Shown: positions 34,376-42,043 of the stretch, one piece after another | Numbering within the stretch: the stretch's first letter is position 1 | Layout of the letters: each line of letters starts with the position of its first letter | Assembly: GCA_041736705.1 (NCBI GenBank) | Contig: JBGSTC010000017.1 | Coordinates: forward strand, 62,001 to 126,000 | DNA from: GWE2-51-13 sp041736705 | GTDB lineage: Bacteria; Bacillota_I; Bacilli_A; Erysipelotrichales; Erysipelotrichaceae | Direction: 5' to 3' | Length of the DNA: 64,000 nt | Program-made: the position numbers and the translations under genes | The notes under the pieces: generated by a model | Told to the model about the DNA's origin: nothing | Seen by the model: the letters and a program-made list of their open reading frames with translations, nothing else | The model's database searches: none

Positions 34376-34666
34376 CTATTCTTCTTCCAAATTTAAGATC
34401 AAATGTCTGACGACATTACTGTTAATACGTGCTAAACGATCGAATTCCTTTACCGCTGCCGGCTCGGCTTCGATGTTCAAAACGACGTAGTAACCTTTGG
34501 TCATGTCTTCGATGCGGTACGCGAACTCTTTTGTTCCCCATTCGTCAACTTTAACGATGCTGCCGCCGTTACTGGTGATAATCGCGTGCAATCCGTTGAT
34601 GACATCTTGGCGAGCTGCATCGTCTAACGATGCGTTCACAATGTACATGACTTCATACTTTCTCAT
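34376..34666 (-). CDS. rpsF: 30S ribosomal protein S6
   Basis: This is a 96-aa S6. MRKYEVMYIVNASLDD, VDEWGTKEFAYRIEDMTKG and YYVVLNIEAEP are characteristic. It is the first gene of rpsF-ssb-rpsR. A strong promoter and a leader with a possible hairpin hiding the ribosome site lie upstream, consistent with autoregulation by S6:S18 as known in other bacteria. Confidence 0.98.
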   Translation of the reverse strand: MRKYEVMYIVNASLDDAARQDVINGLHAIITSNGGSIVKVDEWGTKEFAYRIEDMTKGYYVVLNIEAEPAAVKEFDRLARINSNVVRHLILNLEEE

Positions 34667-34674
34667 TTGTACAC

Positions 34675-34708
34675 CTCCTTATGGTCTGTGGCCCTCTCGG
34701 GCAAGGAG
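34675..34708 (-). promoter_or_regulatory. Candidate S6:S18 leader hairpin sequestering the rpsF ribosome site
   Basis: In the rpsF leader (minus strand) CTCCTT pairs with AAGGAG of the Shine-Dalgarno. Inside, GCCC / GGGC closes a GAGA loop, leaving an unpaired CACAGACCAT bulge. This overall shape (stem with a bulge next to a GC stem) resembles known S6:S18 binding leaders, but I could not align it to the family model. Confidence 0.45.
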
Positions 34709-34738
34709 TAAATATGGGACATATCTACCCGTTTGTTC

Positions 34739-34767
34739 ATTATAGCAGAAGAGGGGGTGCTTGTAAA
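34739..34767 (-). promoter_or_regulatory. rpsF operon promoter
   Basis: Minus strand: -35 TTTACA (34762-34767), 17-base spacer, perfect -10 TATAAT (34739-34744), leaving a leader of about 65 bases. Confidence 0.75.
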
Positions 34768-34821
34768 TCACTTCATTTCGCTGTTTTGAACAACCGAAAA
34801 TCCCGTTGCAACCACTCTTTT

Positions 34822-35262
34822 TTATTGCGAAACCAGTTCGGCCTCGTCATCTTTTTTCAACCTTCCGCCCTCGATTACCCGACAAAACAAGCCTTCGTAG
34901 GGAAGCAGACTGATTCCGTAGGTACGCGTCACGACGCTGGGGTGGTCTTCCTTGCCGATCTGGCTGACTTCAAGAAGGACGGAATCCCCGAGTCGGATGC
35001 GCGACAAAGGTTTGATCAAAGAAAAGTCGATGCCGTCGACCATCAGGTTCTCGGCGAAACTGCCGGGATGCAGATCCAGGTCGGGATGATCTTGTTTGGC
35101 TTTCAGATAGCTTTGATAATTCAGGACGGTGATCTGTCTTCCCCACTCCCCGCCATGACCGTCATGTTCGATGCCAAACCCGACGATGACGTTGCATTCC
35201 TCGACTTCGTTTTTCAAGACACCTCTCTCAGAACTGATACAGATTGTTTTTAGTTTGCCCAT
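34822..35262 (-). CDS. MOSC-domain protein
   Basis: This 146-aa stand-alone MOSC domain shows GIEHDGHGGEWGRQITVLN (about 29-48), GSFAENL and GLFCRVIEGG with the usual Cys. MOSC domains are sulfur-carrier modules related to molybdenum cofactor sulfurases. Small ones like this occur beside molybdopterin genes or serve in unknown sulfur chemistry. No molybdenum cofactor genes lie nearby, so the partner is unknown. It is monocistronic and lies convergent to nothing: rpsF is downstream in the same direction. Confidence 0.83.
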   Translation of the reverse strand: MGKLKTICISSERGVLKNEVEECNVIVGFGIEHDGHGGEWGRQITVLNYQSYLKAKQDHPDLDLHPGSFAENLMVDGIDFSLIKPLSRIRLGDSVLLEVSQIGKEDHPSVVTRTYGISLLPYEGLFCRVIEGGRLKKDDEAELVSQ

Positions 35263-35389
35263 GTCGTCTCCCTGTTTCTCTTTCTTCTACGCTTCGATTC
35301 AACGATATCATTTTATCATGGGTTGATGATCCGGTGAAACATTCTTCCATCCATATAAATAAAGAAAAGAGGTCGATTTCTCTTCCTCT

Positions 35390-36037
35390 CTAGTTTCGTT
35401 TCAGGTCTTCCTTCGTCGTGATCTTGATGTTGGAATAGGATCCTTCGATGATCTTGACCCGTGTTTCCGTAAACATTTCGACCATCTGCGCATCGTCCGT
35501 GACTTTCGCATTGGTTTCTTCCGCAATCTTGCACGCATCCATGATCAGCTTCGTCTTAAAGACCTGAGGCGTTTGCGCCTGCACCAAGCGTGAACGCTCG
35601 ATCGTCCTGACGATGTATCCGTCTTCCACTTCTTTGATCGTATCCTTTACGGCGACCGCCAATACCGCCGCGTCTTCACTTTCCATCGCGACCAACAAAT
35701 CGTCGACGCATTTCATCGGACACCACGGACGGGCCCCGTCATGGATCAATACGATATCCTGGGTAACCGCCATCAATCCGTTGCGGACACTCGCTTGGCG
35801 CGTCTCCCCGCCGGCCACATGGACGATCCGTCCGATCTCGCGCTTCTTCATCGCCATCGTCATTTCGTTCTGGTTGGTTACGATGACGATTTGACGGCAA
35901 CGATCATCTTTCAGGAAGATTTCCATCGTCGTATCCAGGATCGTCGTCCCTTCCTTCAACAGATAAAAGACCTTGTTGTAGCCAAGACCCATTCTCTCCC
36001 CGCGGCCTGCCGCGACGATCAATACGGAATACTCCAT
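35390..36037 (-). CDS. ispD: 2-C-methyl-D-erythritol 4-phosphate cytidylyltransferase (IspD)
   Basis: This is a 215-aa enzyme of the MEP isoprenoid pathway, transferring CMP to methylerythritol phosphate. Motifs: AAGRGERMG (P-loop-like CTP site, about 9-17), ETRQASVRNGL (about 78-88), LIHDGARPW (about 97-105) and KVTDDAQMVE (about 168-177). The TagI/TarI teichoic acid cytidylyltransferases are close relatives and cannot be fully excluded. No ispF fusion or neighbour is present; the gene stands alone. The MEP pathway would supply the undecaprenyl carrier for wall synthesis. Confidence 0.85.
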   Translation of the reverse strand: MEYSVLIVAAGRGERMGLGYNKVFYLLKEGTTILDTTMEIFLKDDRCRQIVIVTNQNEMTMAMKKREIGRIVHVAGGETRQASVRNGLMAVTQDIVLIHDGARPWCPMKCVDDLLVAMESEDAAVLAVAVKDTIKEVEDGYIVRTIERSRLVQAQTPQVFKTKLIMDACKIAEETNAKVTDDAQMVEMFTETRVKIIEGSYSNIKITTKEDLKRN

Positions 36038-36127
36038 GAATCCACCTCGGTTTGTTTCGTTTATTTTATCAGATGGGAAGGTTGAATTAAAGGAGAATGT
36101 TTATTCATGTTTTGTTTTCGAATCTTG

Positions 36128-36157
36128 TTGCACCAAAGACAAGGTGCGAACTATAAT
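36128..36157 (+). promoter_or_regulatory. Promoter of the cobalamin operon
   Basis: -35 TTGCAC (36128-36133), 18-base spacer, perfect -10 TATAAT (36152-36157). The start of transcription would fall just before the riboswitch. The rest of the 377-base gap between ispD and the DUF4430 gene (36038-36414) is riboswitch and terminator, plus a short AT-rich stretch carrying the ispD start region. Confidence 0.65.
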
Positions 36158-36171
36158 AAGAATGCAAGGAA

Positions 36172-36315
36172 TGGTGCCCGTCGGGCTCAATAGGGAATTC
36201 GCCATAAACGAAGCTGTCCCAGCAACTGTAGACAAGGACGAAGGGAAATAAGCCACTGCCGTAAGGCGGGAAGGCTCCCCGAGGATGATCTGTCAGCCAG
36301 TAGACCTGCCTTCCG
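36172..36315 (+). ncRNA. Cobalamin (B12) riboswitch aptamer
   Basis: The conserved elements of the adenosylcobalamin aptamer appear in order: GGTGCCC, AGGGAA, CCCAGCAACTGTAGAC, AAGCCACTG, GGGAAGGC and the B12 box AGCCAGTAGACCTGCC (36295-36310). Spacing and order fit the family. It precedes B12 capture, uptake, adenosylation and B12-dependent RNR genes. Confidence 0.93.
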
Positions 36316-36323
36316 CTGCAACG

Positions 36324-36351
36324 TTTTTATCTTCTGGGAACAAGATAAAAA
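36324..36351 (+). promoter_or_regulatory. Antiterminator stem of the riboswitch
   Basis: A 10-bp stem TTTTTATCTT / AAGATAAAAA with loop CTGGGAAC. Its 3' arm shares bases 36347-36351 with the 5' arm of the terminator at 36347-36368, so the two structures exclude each other. Confidence 0.6.
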
Positions 36352-36368
36352 GACTTCCGGTCTTTTTT
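36347..36368 (+). terminator. Riboswitch-controlled intrinsic terminator
   Basis: Stem AAAAAGAC / GTCTTTTT with loop TTCCG and a T-run, between the aptamer and the first gene. With the overlapping antiterminator it indicates transcription-attenuation control: high B12 should favour termination. Confidence 0.75.
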
Positions 36369-36414
36369 CACACATCCCACCAGGTTGTGTGTTTTTTTGT
36401 AAGGGAGGATTTCC

Positions 36415-36864
36415 ATGAAGAAGAGTCTAGTCAAAGTCCTGATCGTGCTTGGCATCGGTGCCGTGCTCCTGGGAGCCGTAGCGTGGTACAACCAAAGCAA
36501 GTTGCAGGCAGGATCCAAAGCGATCCGGATCGTCATGATCGTCGATGAAGAAGCGGGCGATGTGACCATCCTGGACAAAACCATCCGTACGGATGCACAA
36601 ACGCTGGGTGAATTGTTGGATGAGATGGAAGCGAAGAAGTGGGTGGATTTTGAACTTTCAGGCGATAAGACGGATGCGTTCGGCCGGTTCATCGTCGGAG
36701 TCGACGACTATGTCACGGAAGATTCGGCTGCCGGTCCTTGGTGGCTGTATGATTCCGAAACCAACCCCGACTGCGTGAGTGCAAGCTATTGTTCAGGCAT
36801 CGACCAAGCTCCGATTTACGATAAGGATTTGTTTACCTTTACCTTTACCTCGAGTTTTGAATAA
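36415..36864 (+). CDS. Membrane-anchored DUF4430 protein, putative cobalamin-capture protein
   Basis: This 149-aa protein has an N-terminal helix (about 7-25) and an extracytoplasmic domain matching DUF4430 (IRIVMIVDEEAG, TLGELLDEME, FIVGVDDYVTEDSAAGPWWLYD). DUF4430 resembles the C-terminal domain of transcobalamin and intrinsic factor. The domain is followed by a Cys pair region (NPDCVSASYCSG). It is the first gene under the cobalamin riboswitch and is translationally coupled to the ECF S-component (stop and start share one base). The inferred role is binding cobalamin outside the membrane and handing it to the S-component. The start has GGGAGG 6 bases upstream. Confidence 0.8.
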   Translation: MKKSLVKVLIVLGIGAVLLGAVAWYNQSKLQAGSKAIRIVMIVDEEAGDVTILDKTIRTDAQTLGELLDEMEAKKWVDFELSGDKTDAFGRFIVGVDDYVTEDSAAGPWWLYDSETNPDCVSASYCSGIDQAPIYDKDLFTFTFTSSFE

Positions 36865-37424
36865 TGAAACCGGTTAAACGGATCGTACTGATCTCGGCAC
36901 TGGCGGCGACGATTTTCGCCGCCCAGGTCGGGTTAGCCTTCATCCCCAACGTAGAACTCGTCACCCTTCTTTTCCTTTTGGTCGCCCTCCATCTGAAACC
37001 GGTGGACGCCTTGTTGGTGAGTGTCGTTTTCGCCGTGTTGGAAGCCTTGGTCTGGGGACTGGGGGATTGGGTGATCGGCTATTTGTGGGTCTGGCCGCTT
37101 TGGATGAGTATCTCCGTTCTGTTTAAAAAGATCAACGGGGTCATTCCCGACCGCTGGGCGCTGCTTGGTGGCTTGTTCGGACTGAGCTTCGGTTTCTTGT
37201 TTTCCCTCCAGCACGCCGCACTCTACGGCGTCTCCATGGGTATCGCGTATTGGATTCGGGGCATCTCGTTTGACATCGTCCACGGAATCTCGAATTATAT
37301 ACTCATATTGATTTGCTTGGTACCGATGCATCGGGCGTTCACGACCTTGATGCGGCGATGGGAGGGTAAAAATGGGCGTCATGACGAAGACCGGGGACCA
37401 CGGGACAACGGGGGTATCCGATAA
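36864..37424 (+). CDS. ECF transporter S-component, probably for cobalamin
   Basis: This 186-aa integral membrane protein has about six helices in residues 5-165 and fits ECF-type S-components. These bind a vitamin and use a shared EcfAAT motor encoded elsewhere. Substrate assignment to cobalamin is inferred from the riboswitch and the adenosyltransferase downstream (compare CbrT/CblT). The last 19 residues (hydrophilic, GKNGRHDEDRG-like) are encoded in the 53-base overlap with the next gene and may be a non-essential tail. It lacks a good ribosome site and relies on coupling to the DUF4430 gene. Confidence 0.85.
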   Translation: MKPVKRIVLISALAATIFAAQVGLAFIPNVELVTLLFLLVALHLKPVDALLVSVVFAVLEALVWGLGDWVIGYLWVWPLWMSISVLFKKINGVIPDRWALLGGLFGLSFGFLFSLQHAALYGVSMGIAYWIRGISFDIVHGISNYILILICLVPMHRAFTTLMRRWEGKNGRHDEDRGPRDNGGIR

Positions 37425-37848
37425 ACGAGTTGAAAAAGATAGTTTGATCATCGAAACCTTGGGTGTATTGGACGAACTTCAAAGTTCGATCATCCTTGTG
37501 CAATCCGAAAACCAACTGGATCGGTCGACGTGGGAAGCCCTCACGTTCGATTTGGTCCGTTTTTGTTCGCTTCTTGCGGGGTTTGAAGTCAAGGACTTCG
37601 ACGCCATGAAACGGATCGAGTATCTTGAAAGCGAGATCGCGCGATGCCAGGATGTTTTCAAAGGTTTCGTGTATCCGTTCGACGATGTCAAGAACGCCCG
37701 ACTTCATTGGCTTCGCGCGATCGTACGACAGGCGGAGCGCCAAGTCGTACGCTTAGGCAAGACGCAGGAACTACCGGTCGGGTTAAGCGTTTACTTGAAT
37801 CGACTTTCAGACTATGTGTTTACGCGGATGGAATTCCCGATGAAATGA
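37372..37848 (+). CDS. pduO: PduO-type ATP:cob(I)alamin adenosyltransferase
   Basis: This 158-aa enzyme makes adenosylcobalamin, the coenzyme needed by the RNR encoded next. The N-terminal ATP-binding motif TKTGDHGTTGVSDKRVEKD (about 5-23), the ERQVVRL segment (about 121-127) and LNRLSDYVF (about 141-149) are the family's conserved elements. The start lies 53 bases inside the S-component gene with GGGAGGGT upstream, showing tight packing. The length is somewhat short for the family but all motifs are present. Confidence 0.92.
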   Translation: MGVMTKTGDHGTTGVSDKRVEKDSLIIETLGVLDELQSSIILVQSENQLDRSTWEALTFDLVRFCSLLAGFEVKDFDAMKRIEYLESEIARCQDVFKGFVYPFDDVKNARLHWLRAIVRQAERQVVRLGKTQELPVGLSVYLNRLSDYVFTRMEFPMK

Positions 37849-37924
37849 ATGCATTTTCAGAATTGTATTCCACTTTCTTATGTTAGAATTAGAAGTAACC
37901 CGAAGAGAGAAGAGGAAAATGACC

Positions 37925-40441
37925 ATGAGTTATACGAAAGTCACCATCGAAAAACTGAACGCTGACATAACCCGTCATTTCCCGCACTTGGTTCCGATCG
38001 AAGCAGATTTTCAACTCATCCATAGCGGTGTTTCGCGTCTGGTCATGTTGGATCGGTATGCGCAGAAAGACCGCAGTCTAAAGACCTTGGGTGTGGGGGA
38101 TGTCGTCGTTACGATCGTGAAGGATGATCCGAAGTTTCCTGCCAGAGGAATCGGGGTCGTCGTGGAAATCGACCGTCAGAAGGAAACCGTACGGATTGAA
38201 TTGGAAGAAGAATGGCGTGCTTCGCTTGAAGACGAAACCGAAGCCGCGACCGGATTGATTACGCGGAATTTCAAAAACGTGGATAAACCGATGGAGATCT
38301 TCTATGAGCAGATCGCGAAGCGGGTCGGTAAAGCGTTGGCGAATACGGAAAAAGACGATGAACTGAAAGAGAAATACGGTGAGCTGTTCTACCGTCAATT
38401 ATCGAAGATGAATGTCATCCCTGCGGGGCGTGTCCTCTATGGCGCGGGTAGCGGAACGGAAGTCACGTACTTCAACTGTTTCGTCATGCCTTTCGTCCAT
38501 GATTCGCGCGGCGGGATTGCGAACCATCGTAAAGAGGTCATGGAAATCATGTCCAGAGGCGGAGGTGTCGGGACCAATGGTTCGACCTTGCGTCCGAAAT
38601 CGGCGCCTGCCAAGGGTGTCGGAGGGAAATCTTCAGGTGCGGTCAGTTGGCTCAACGACATCGCGAATCTGACGCATCTGGTCGAACAGGGCGGAAGCCG
38701 TCGCGGTGCGCAGATGATCATGTTGGCGGACTGGCATCCGGACATCATCGAGTTCATCATCTCGAAGATGCAGAACCCGCGGGTGTTGAAGTGGTTGACC
38801 GAGAATTCGAAGGATCAACAGATCAAAGACGAGGCGGCGAAGAAATTAAGATTCAATCCTCTCAACCGCGTCGAAAAAGAAATGTATGAAGCGTTGGTGG
38901 AGAACAAGTCGACACCGGCGCATATCGCTGAATACGCGCGGGAGATGTTGCTGAACGGCGGGACGCTTGAAGTCCAGTCCCCCGAATTCTTATCTGGGGC
39001 GAACATTTCCGTCACCTTGACGAAAGAATTCATGGATGCGGTGGAAAAAGATCTGCCTTTCGCACTTCGTTTCCCGGATCTTGAACATTATACCCCCCAA
39101 CAAAAAGAAGCCTACGACCAACGCTGGCATGAAGTCGGCGATGTTCGCGAATGGGAAGAACTGGGTTATCCGGTAAAAACATACCGTACGATCCAGGCAC
39201 GGGAATTGTGGGATTTGGTTTGCTTCTGTGCGACCTATTCCGCGGAACCGGGCATCTTCTTCATCGATAACGCCAACGATATGACCAACGCGAAAGCCTA
39301 TGGCCAGAAGGTGGTCGCCACCAATCCTTGCGGCGAACAACCCTTGGCACCGTATTCGGTCTGTAACCTGGCCGCCATCAACCTTGCGAATTTCGTAAAT
39401 CGCAAGACGGGTGAGATCCTGTTTGACGAATTGTCCGAATCCGTGAAGTTGACCGTGCGCATGCAGGACAACGTCATCGACGACACCCCCTACTTCCTTG
39501 AGGCGAACCGCCATCAAGCCTTGGGTGAACGTCGTGTCGGATTGGGCGTCATGGGTCTTCATGACTTGCTGATTTGGGCAGGGAAACGGTATGGCTCCAA
39601 AGATTCCATCCAGGCGATCGATCAAGTCTTTAAGACGATCGCCGAGAGCGCGTATGGCGCATCCGTCGAATTGGCGAAAGAAAAGGGATCCTTCCCCTTC
39701 CTCAGTTCACGCGAAGCGTTCATCAACAGCGGATACATGAAGACGATGAGCGAGGATGTCCGTCAGGAAGTCCTGAAACACGGAATCCGCAACTCTCACT
39801 TGTTGACCATCGCCCCCACCGGTTCCACGGGAACCATGGTCGGCGTATCCACCGGTCTTGAACCGTACTTCTCCTTCTCCTACTTCCGTAGCGGACGCTT
39901 GGGTAAGTTCATCGAAGTCAACGCACAGATCGTCGAAGATTGGTTGGCCTACCATCCGGAAGCCACCCGTCAGAGCCTTCCCGACTATTTCGTCAGTGCG
40001 ATGGAATTGGCACCGGAAGAACATGCGGATACGCAATGTGCGATCCAACGTTGGATCGACTCCTCGATCTCCAAGACCGTCAACGCACCCCGCGGATTCA
40101 GCGTCCGTCAGGTTCAGAAAATCTACGAACGTCTCTACCATGGCGGAGCCAAGGGTGGAACGGTCTATGTGGATGGAAGCCGCGATAGCCAAGTGCTCTC
40201 GCTGACCAACGACGACGATACCAACTGGGCCCAGATGGACTTGGTCAGGGATTTCGGGGTCAACGTGAAGGAAACGCAGGCGGAAGAGAAGAAGACCGAC
40301 ATGCGTGCCGACCGCATCGACCGCAACATCGGTGTCGAAGTCGGCGATATCTGTCCGATCTGCCTTGAAGGCGTGGTCGAAGAAATCGGCGGATGCAACA
40401 CCTGTACCAACTGTAATGCGCAGTTGAAGTGCGGATTATAA
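37925..40441 (+). CDS. nrdJ: Adenosylcobalamin-dependent (class II) ribonucleotide reductase
   Basis: This 838-aa enzyme converts ribonucleotides to deoxyribonucleotides with adenosylcobalamin as radical source. TYFNCFVMPF holds the first redox cysteine. NPCGEQPLAPYSVCNL (about 467-482) holds the catalytic Asn, Cys and Glu plus the second redox cysteine. The C-terminus carries a zinc-ribbon-like CPIC / CNTCTNCNAQLKC tail that re-reduces the active site. Start 37925 is preferred to 37919 because GAGG then sits 9 bases upstream. It is the last gene of the riboswitch transcript, though a weak local promoter in the 76-base gap before it is possible. A strong terminator follows. Confidence 0.96.
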   Translation: MSYTKVTIEKLNADITRHFPHLVPIEADFQLIHSGVSRLVMLDRYAQKDRSLKTLGVGDVVVTIVKDDPKFPARGIGVVVEIDRQKETVRIELEEEWRASLEDETEAATGLITRNFKNVDKPMEIFYEQIAKRVGKALANTEKDDELKEKYGELFYRQLSKMNVIPAGRVLYGAGSGTEVTYFNCFVMPFVHDSRGGIANHRKEVMEIMSRGGGVGTNGSTLRPKSAPAKGVGGKSSGAVSWLNDIANLTHLVEQGGSRRGAQMIMLADWHPDIIEFIISKMQNPRVLKWLTENSKDQQIKDEAAKKLRFNPLNRVEKEMYEALVENKSTPAHIAEYAREMLLNGGTLEVQSPEFLSGANISVTLTKEFMDAVEKDLPFALRFPDLEHYTPQQKEAYDQRWHEVGDVREWEELGYPVKTYRTIQARELWDLVCFCATYSAEPGIFFIDNANDMTNAKAYGQKVVATNPCGEQPLAPYSVCNLAAINLANFVNRKTGEILFDELSESVKLTVRMQDNVIDDTPYFLEANRHQALGERRVGLGVMGLHDLLIWAGKRYGSKDSIQAIDQVFKTIAESAYGASVELAKEKGSFPFLSSREAFINSGYMKTMSEDVRQEVLKHGIRNSHLLTIAPTGSTGTMVGVSTGLEPYFSFSYFRSGRLGKFIEVNAQIVEDWLAYHPEATRQSLPDYFVSAMELAPEEHADTQCAIQRWIDSSISKTVNAPRGFSVRQVQKIYERLYHGGAKGGTVYVDGSRDSQVLSLTNDDDTNWAQMDLVRDFGVNVKETQAEEKKTDMRADRIDRNIGVEVGDICPICLEGVVEEIGGCNTCTNCNAQLKCGL

Positions 40442-40454
40442 GATAATGAAACAG

Positions 40455-40480
40455 ACAAGCGCCGACGAATCGGCGCTTGT
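40455..40480 (+). terminator. nrdJ terminator
   Basis: 11-bp stem ACAAGCGCCGA / TCGGCGCTTGT with a CGAA loop, followed by TTTATTTA. It also faces the stop of the convergent methyltransferase gene. Confidence 0.85.
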
Positions 40481-40481
40481 T

Positions 40482-41309
40482 TTATTTATGGGCTACGAAA
40501 CAGATCGTTTCGCTTTGCGATGTGAAGGGATCCCCCGCGACATTCGCAAACACTTCCAACTCCCTGAATCCCGCACCGATCAGTTCTTGAGCGAGGCTTT
40601 CTTGGGTAAACGCCTGGTTCCATATGTTATAGCGTTTTAGGTCATGTTCGGTAAGGACAAGGTATTGTTCCAGGAACGTATCGGTTTCATAGCGGACATT
40701 CGATTGGATCAAGACATGCGGACTGGCGGTCCAGAACCCTTCGTCGCGATAGGCGGTTTTTCTTTCTTCCTTGAAGTTTTCGTAATTGACCGGTGTGAAG
40801 GCATCGAAGATGAACATCCCGCCGGGTTTTAGTGCTTTTTTAACCCGCTTCAATAATTCTCTTCGGTCATTTGGCGGCAACACGCCGTAGTCGCAATAGA
40901 TCAAGGTCGCCACGTCGAACTCTTCTTCGTAATCCAAGGTCAGGTAATTCATGTATCGATACTCGATCGCAAACCCTTGGCGTTGCGCTTCGTCCTTGGC
41001 GTATTGGATCGACCTTCGCGAGAAGTCGATCCCCGTCACCTTGAATCCGTTAAGATGGAGCTGTTGGGCATAGATCCCCGGTCCGCATCCCAAATCGATC
41101 AGTTTCGGATTCGTTTGGGTCAGGAGACTTGCGATCCATTTGACGGAGCGGAAAACAAACACGAAATTCCGCGTCGCGCCTTCGAACTCCTGATCCAGAT
41201 GCGCTTCCAGCATCCCTTGTGAGATATGGTCGTCATCCCAAAAGAGTTTCTCCCCGCTTTCATAGGGTTCAGGTTTGGTCTTCAGATAGTGAAAGAGTGT
41301 TTCATTCAT
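40482..41309 (-). CDS. SAM-dependent class I methyltransferase
   Basis: This is a 275-aa Rossmann-fold methyltransferase. The SAM motif LIDLGCGPGIYA (about 70-81) and acidic VTGIDFSRRS (about 91-100), VATLIYCDYGVLPP and LKPGGMFIFDAF are clear. The substrate is unknown. It is separated from the aspartate racemase upstream by a terminator and has its own ribosome site (TGGAGGT). Codon use and composition match the neighbours. Confidence 0.87.
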   Translation of the reverse strand: MNETLFHYLKTKPEPYESGEKLFWDDDHISQGMLEAHLDQEFEGATRNFVFVFRSVKWIASLLTQTNPKLIDLGCGPGIYAQQLHLNGFKVTGIDFSRRSIQYAKDEAQRQGFAIEYRYMNYLTLDYEEEFDVATLIYCDYGVLPPNDRRELLKRVKKALKPGGMFIFDAFTPVNYENFKEERKTAYRDEGFWTASPHVLIQSNVRYETDTFLEQYLVLTEHDLKRYNIWNQAFTQESLAQELIGAGFRELEVFANVAGDPFTSQSETICFVAHK

Positions 41310-41323
41310 GGTAAACCTCCATT

Positions 41324-41348
41324 AAAAAATCCACGCTAAAACGTGGAT
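41324..41348 (-). terminator. Terminator of the peptidoglycan cross-bridge operon
   Basis: Minus strand: stem ATCCACG / CGTGGAT with loop TTTTAG, followed by TTTTTT, directly after the aspartate racemase stop. Confidence 0.8.
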
Positions 41349-42043
41349 CATGGTTTGATGATTTCAAGCACGGTGAGAAGCATGGGGTCGATCAGAGGGA
41401 CGGCGCAATGGTGCGGACGTAACACCAATCCGATTTCCGTGCATCCCGCGATGATGCATGTGGCGCCTTGCGCAATCAATCCGTTGGCGGCTTCGATCAG
41501 AAGGTCGATGCATTCCCCTTCGGTTCGTCCGCCCTTGATCCCGATTTCAGGATCATAGATGGCTTTCATTACTTTGTTTTCCTGATCTTCGACACTTGGA
41601 TAGATCACTTCCACATCACTCAGATACCGGTCGAAGATCCTGGTGCTTCGCGTCCCTGTGGTCGCGAGCACCCCGACTTTCTTCACTTCGGGCAAGTGTT
41701 CCCTAAGATAGGTGTTGCATACCGTGAATGCGTTGTGCAACGTGAATTCCGCATGGTCGACGTACTCCTGGAAAAAGTAGTGCGAGGTAAAACAAGGGAT
41801 GAACGCCTCGTCGATGCCTTCGCGATTCATCCATGCGATCGATTCCAGGATATAGGGGACGGGACTGGGTCCTTTCCCTAAGATCGCGGCGGTGCGGTCG
41901 GGGACTTTCGCATTACTGTCGATGTAGACGCGAAAGTGATCCTGGTCTTTGTGTGCACCGGTGAGTTTGATCATCTGGGTGTAATAGTAGGCCGTGGCTT
42001 CCGGTCCCATTCCCCCGATGATTCCGATTTTCTTGTCATTCAT
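41348..42043 (-). CDS. racD: Aspartate/glutamate racemase family protein
   Basis: This 231-aa enzyme is predicted to interconvert L- and D-aspartate. The N-terminus GIIGGMGPEATAYYY is diagnostic. The two catalytic cysteines are Cys84 (FIPCFTSHYF) and Cys199 (IIAGCTEIGL). The first motif is normally PCNTxH; here Phe replaces Asn. ATG 42043 overlaps the ATP-grasp stop by 4 bases (ATGA), so the two proteins are made together. With the D-aspartate-ligase-like partner this implies supply of D-Asp for peptidoglycan. Confidence 0.88.
   Translation of the reverse strand: MNDKKIGIIGGMGPEATAYYYTQMIKLTGAHKDQDHFRVYIDSNAKVPDRTAAILGKGPSPVPYILESIAWMNREGIDEAFIPCFTSHYFFQEYVDHAEFTLHNAFTVCNTYLREHLPEVKKVGVLATTGTRSTRIFDRYLSDVEVIYPSVEDQENKVMKAIYDPEIGIKGGRTEGECIDLLIEAANGLIAQGATCIIAGCTEIGLVLRPHHCAVPLIDPMLLTVLEIIKP

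Noticed and set aside
23859..34767. Replication origin
   Set aside because: Origin-neighbour gene order is present, but dnaA, dnaN and any cluster of DnaA boxes were not seen in the intergenic gaps.
35345..35395. Terminator after ispD
   Set aside because: A T-rich stretch with a short imperfect AGAGG/CCTCT pairing; the stem is too weak to call.
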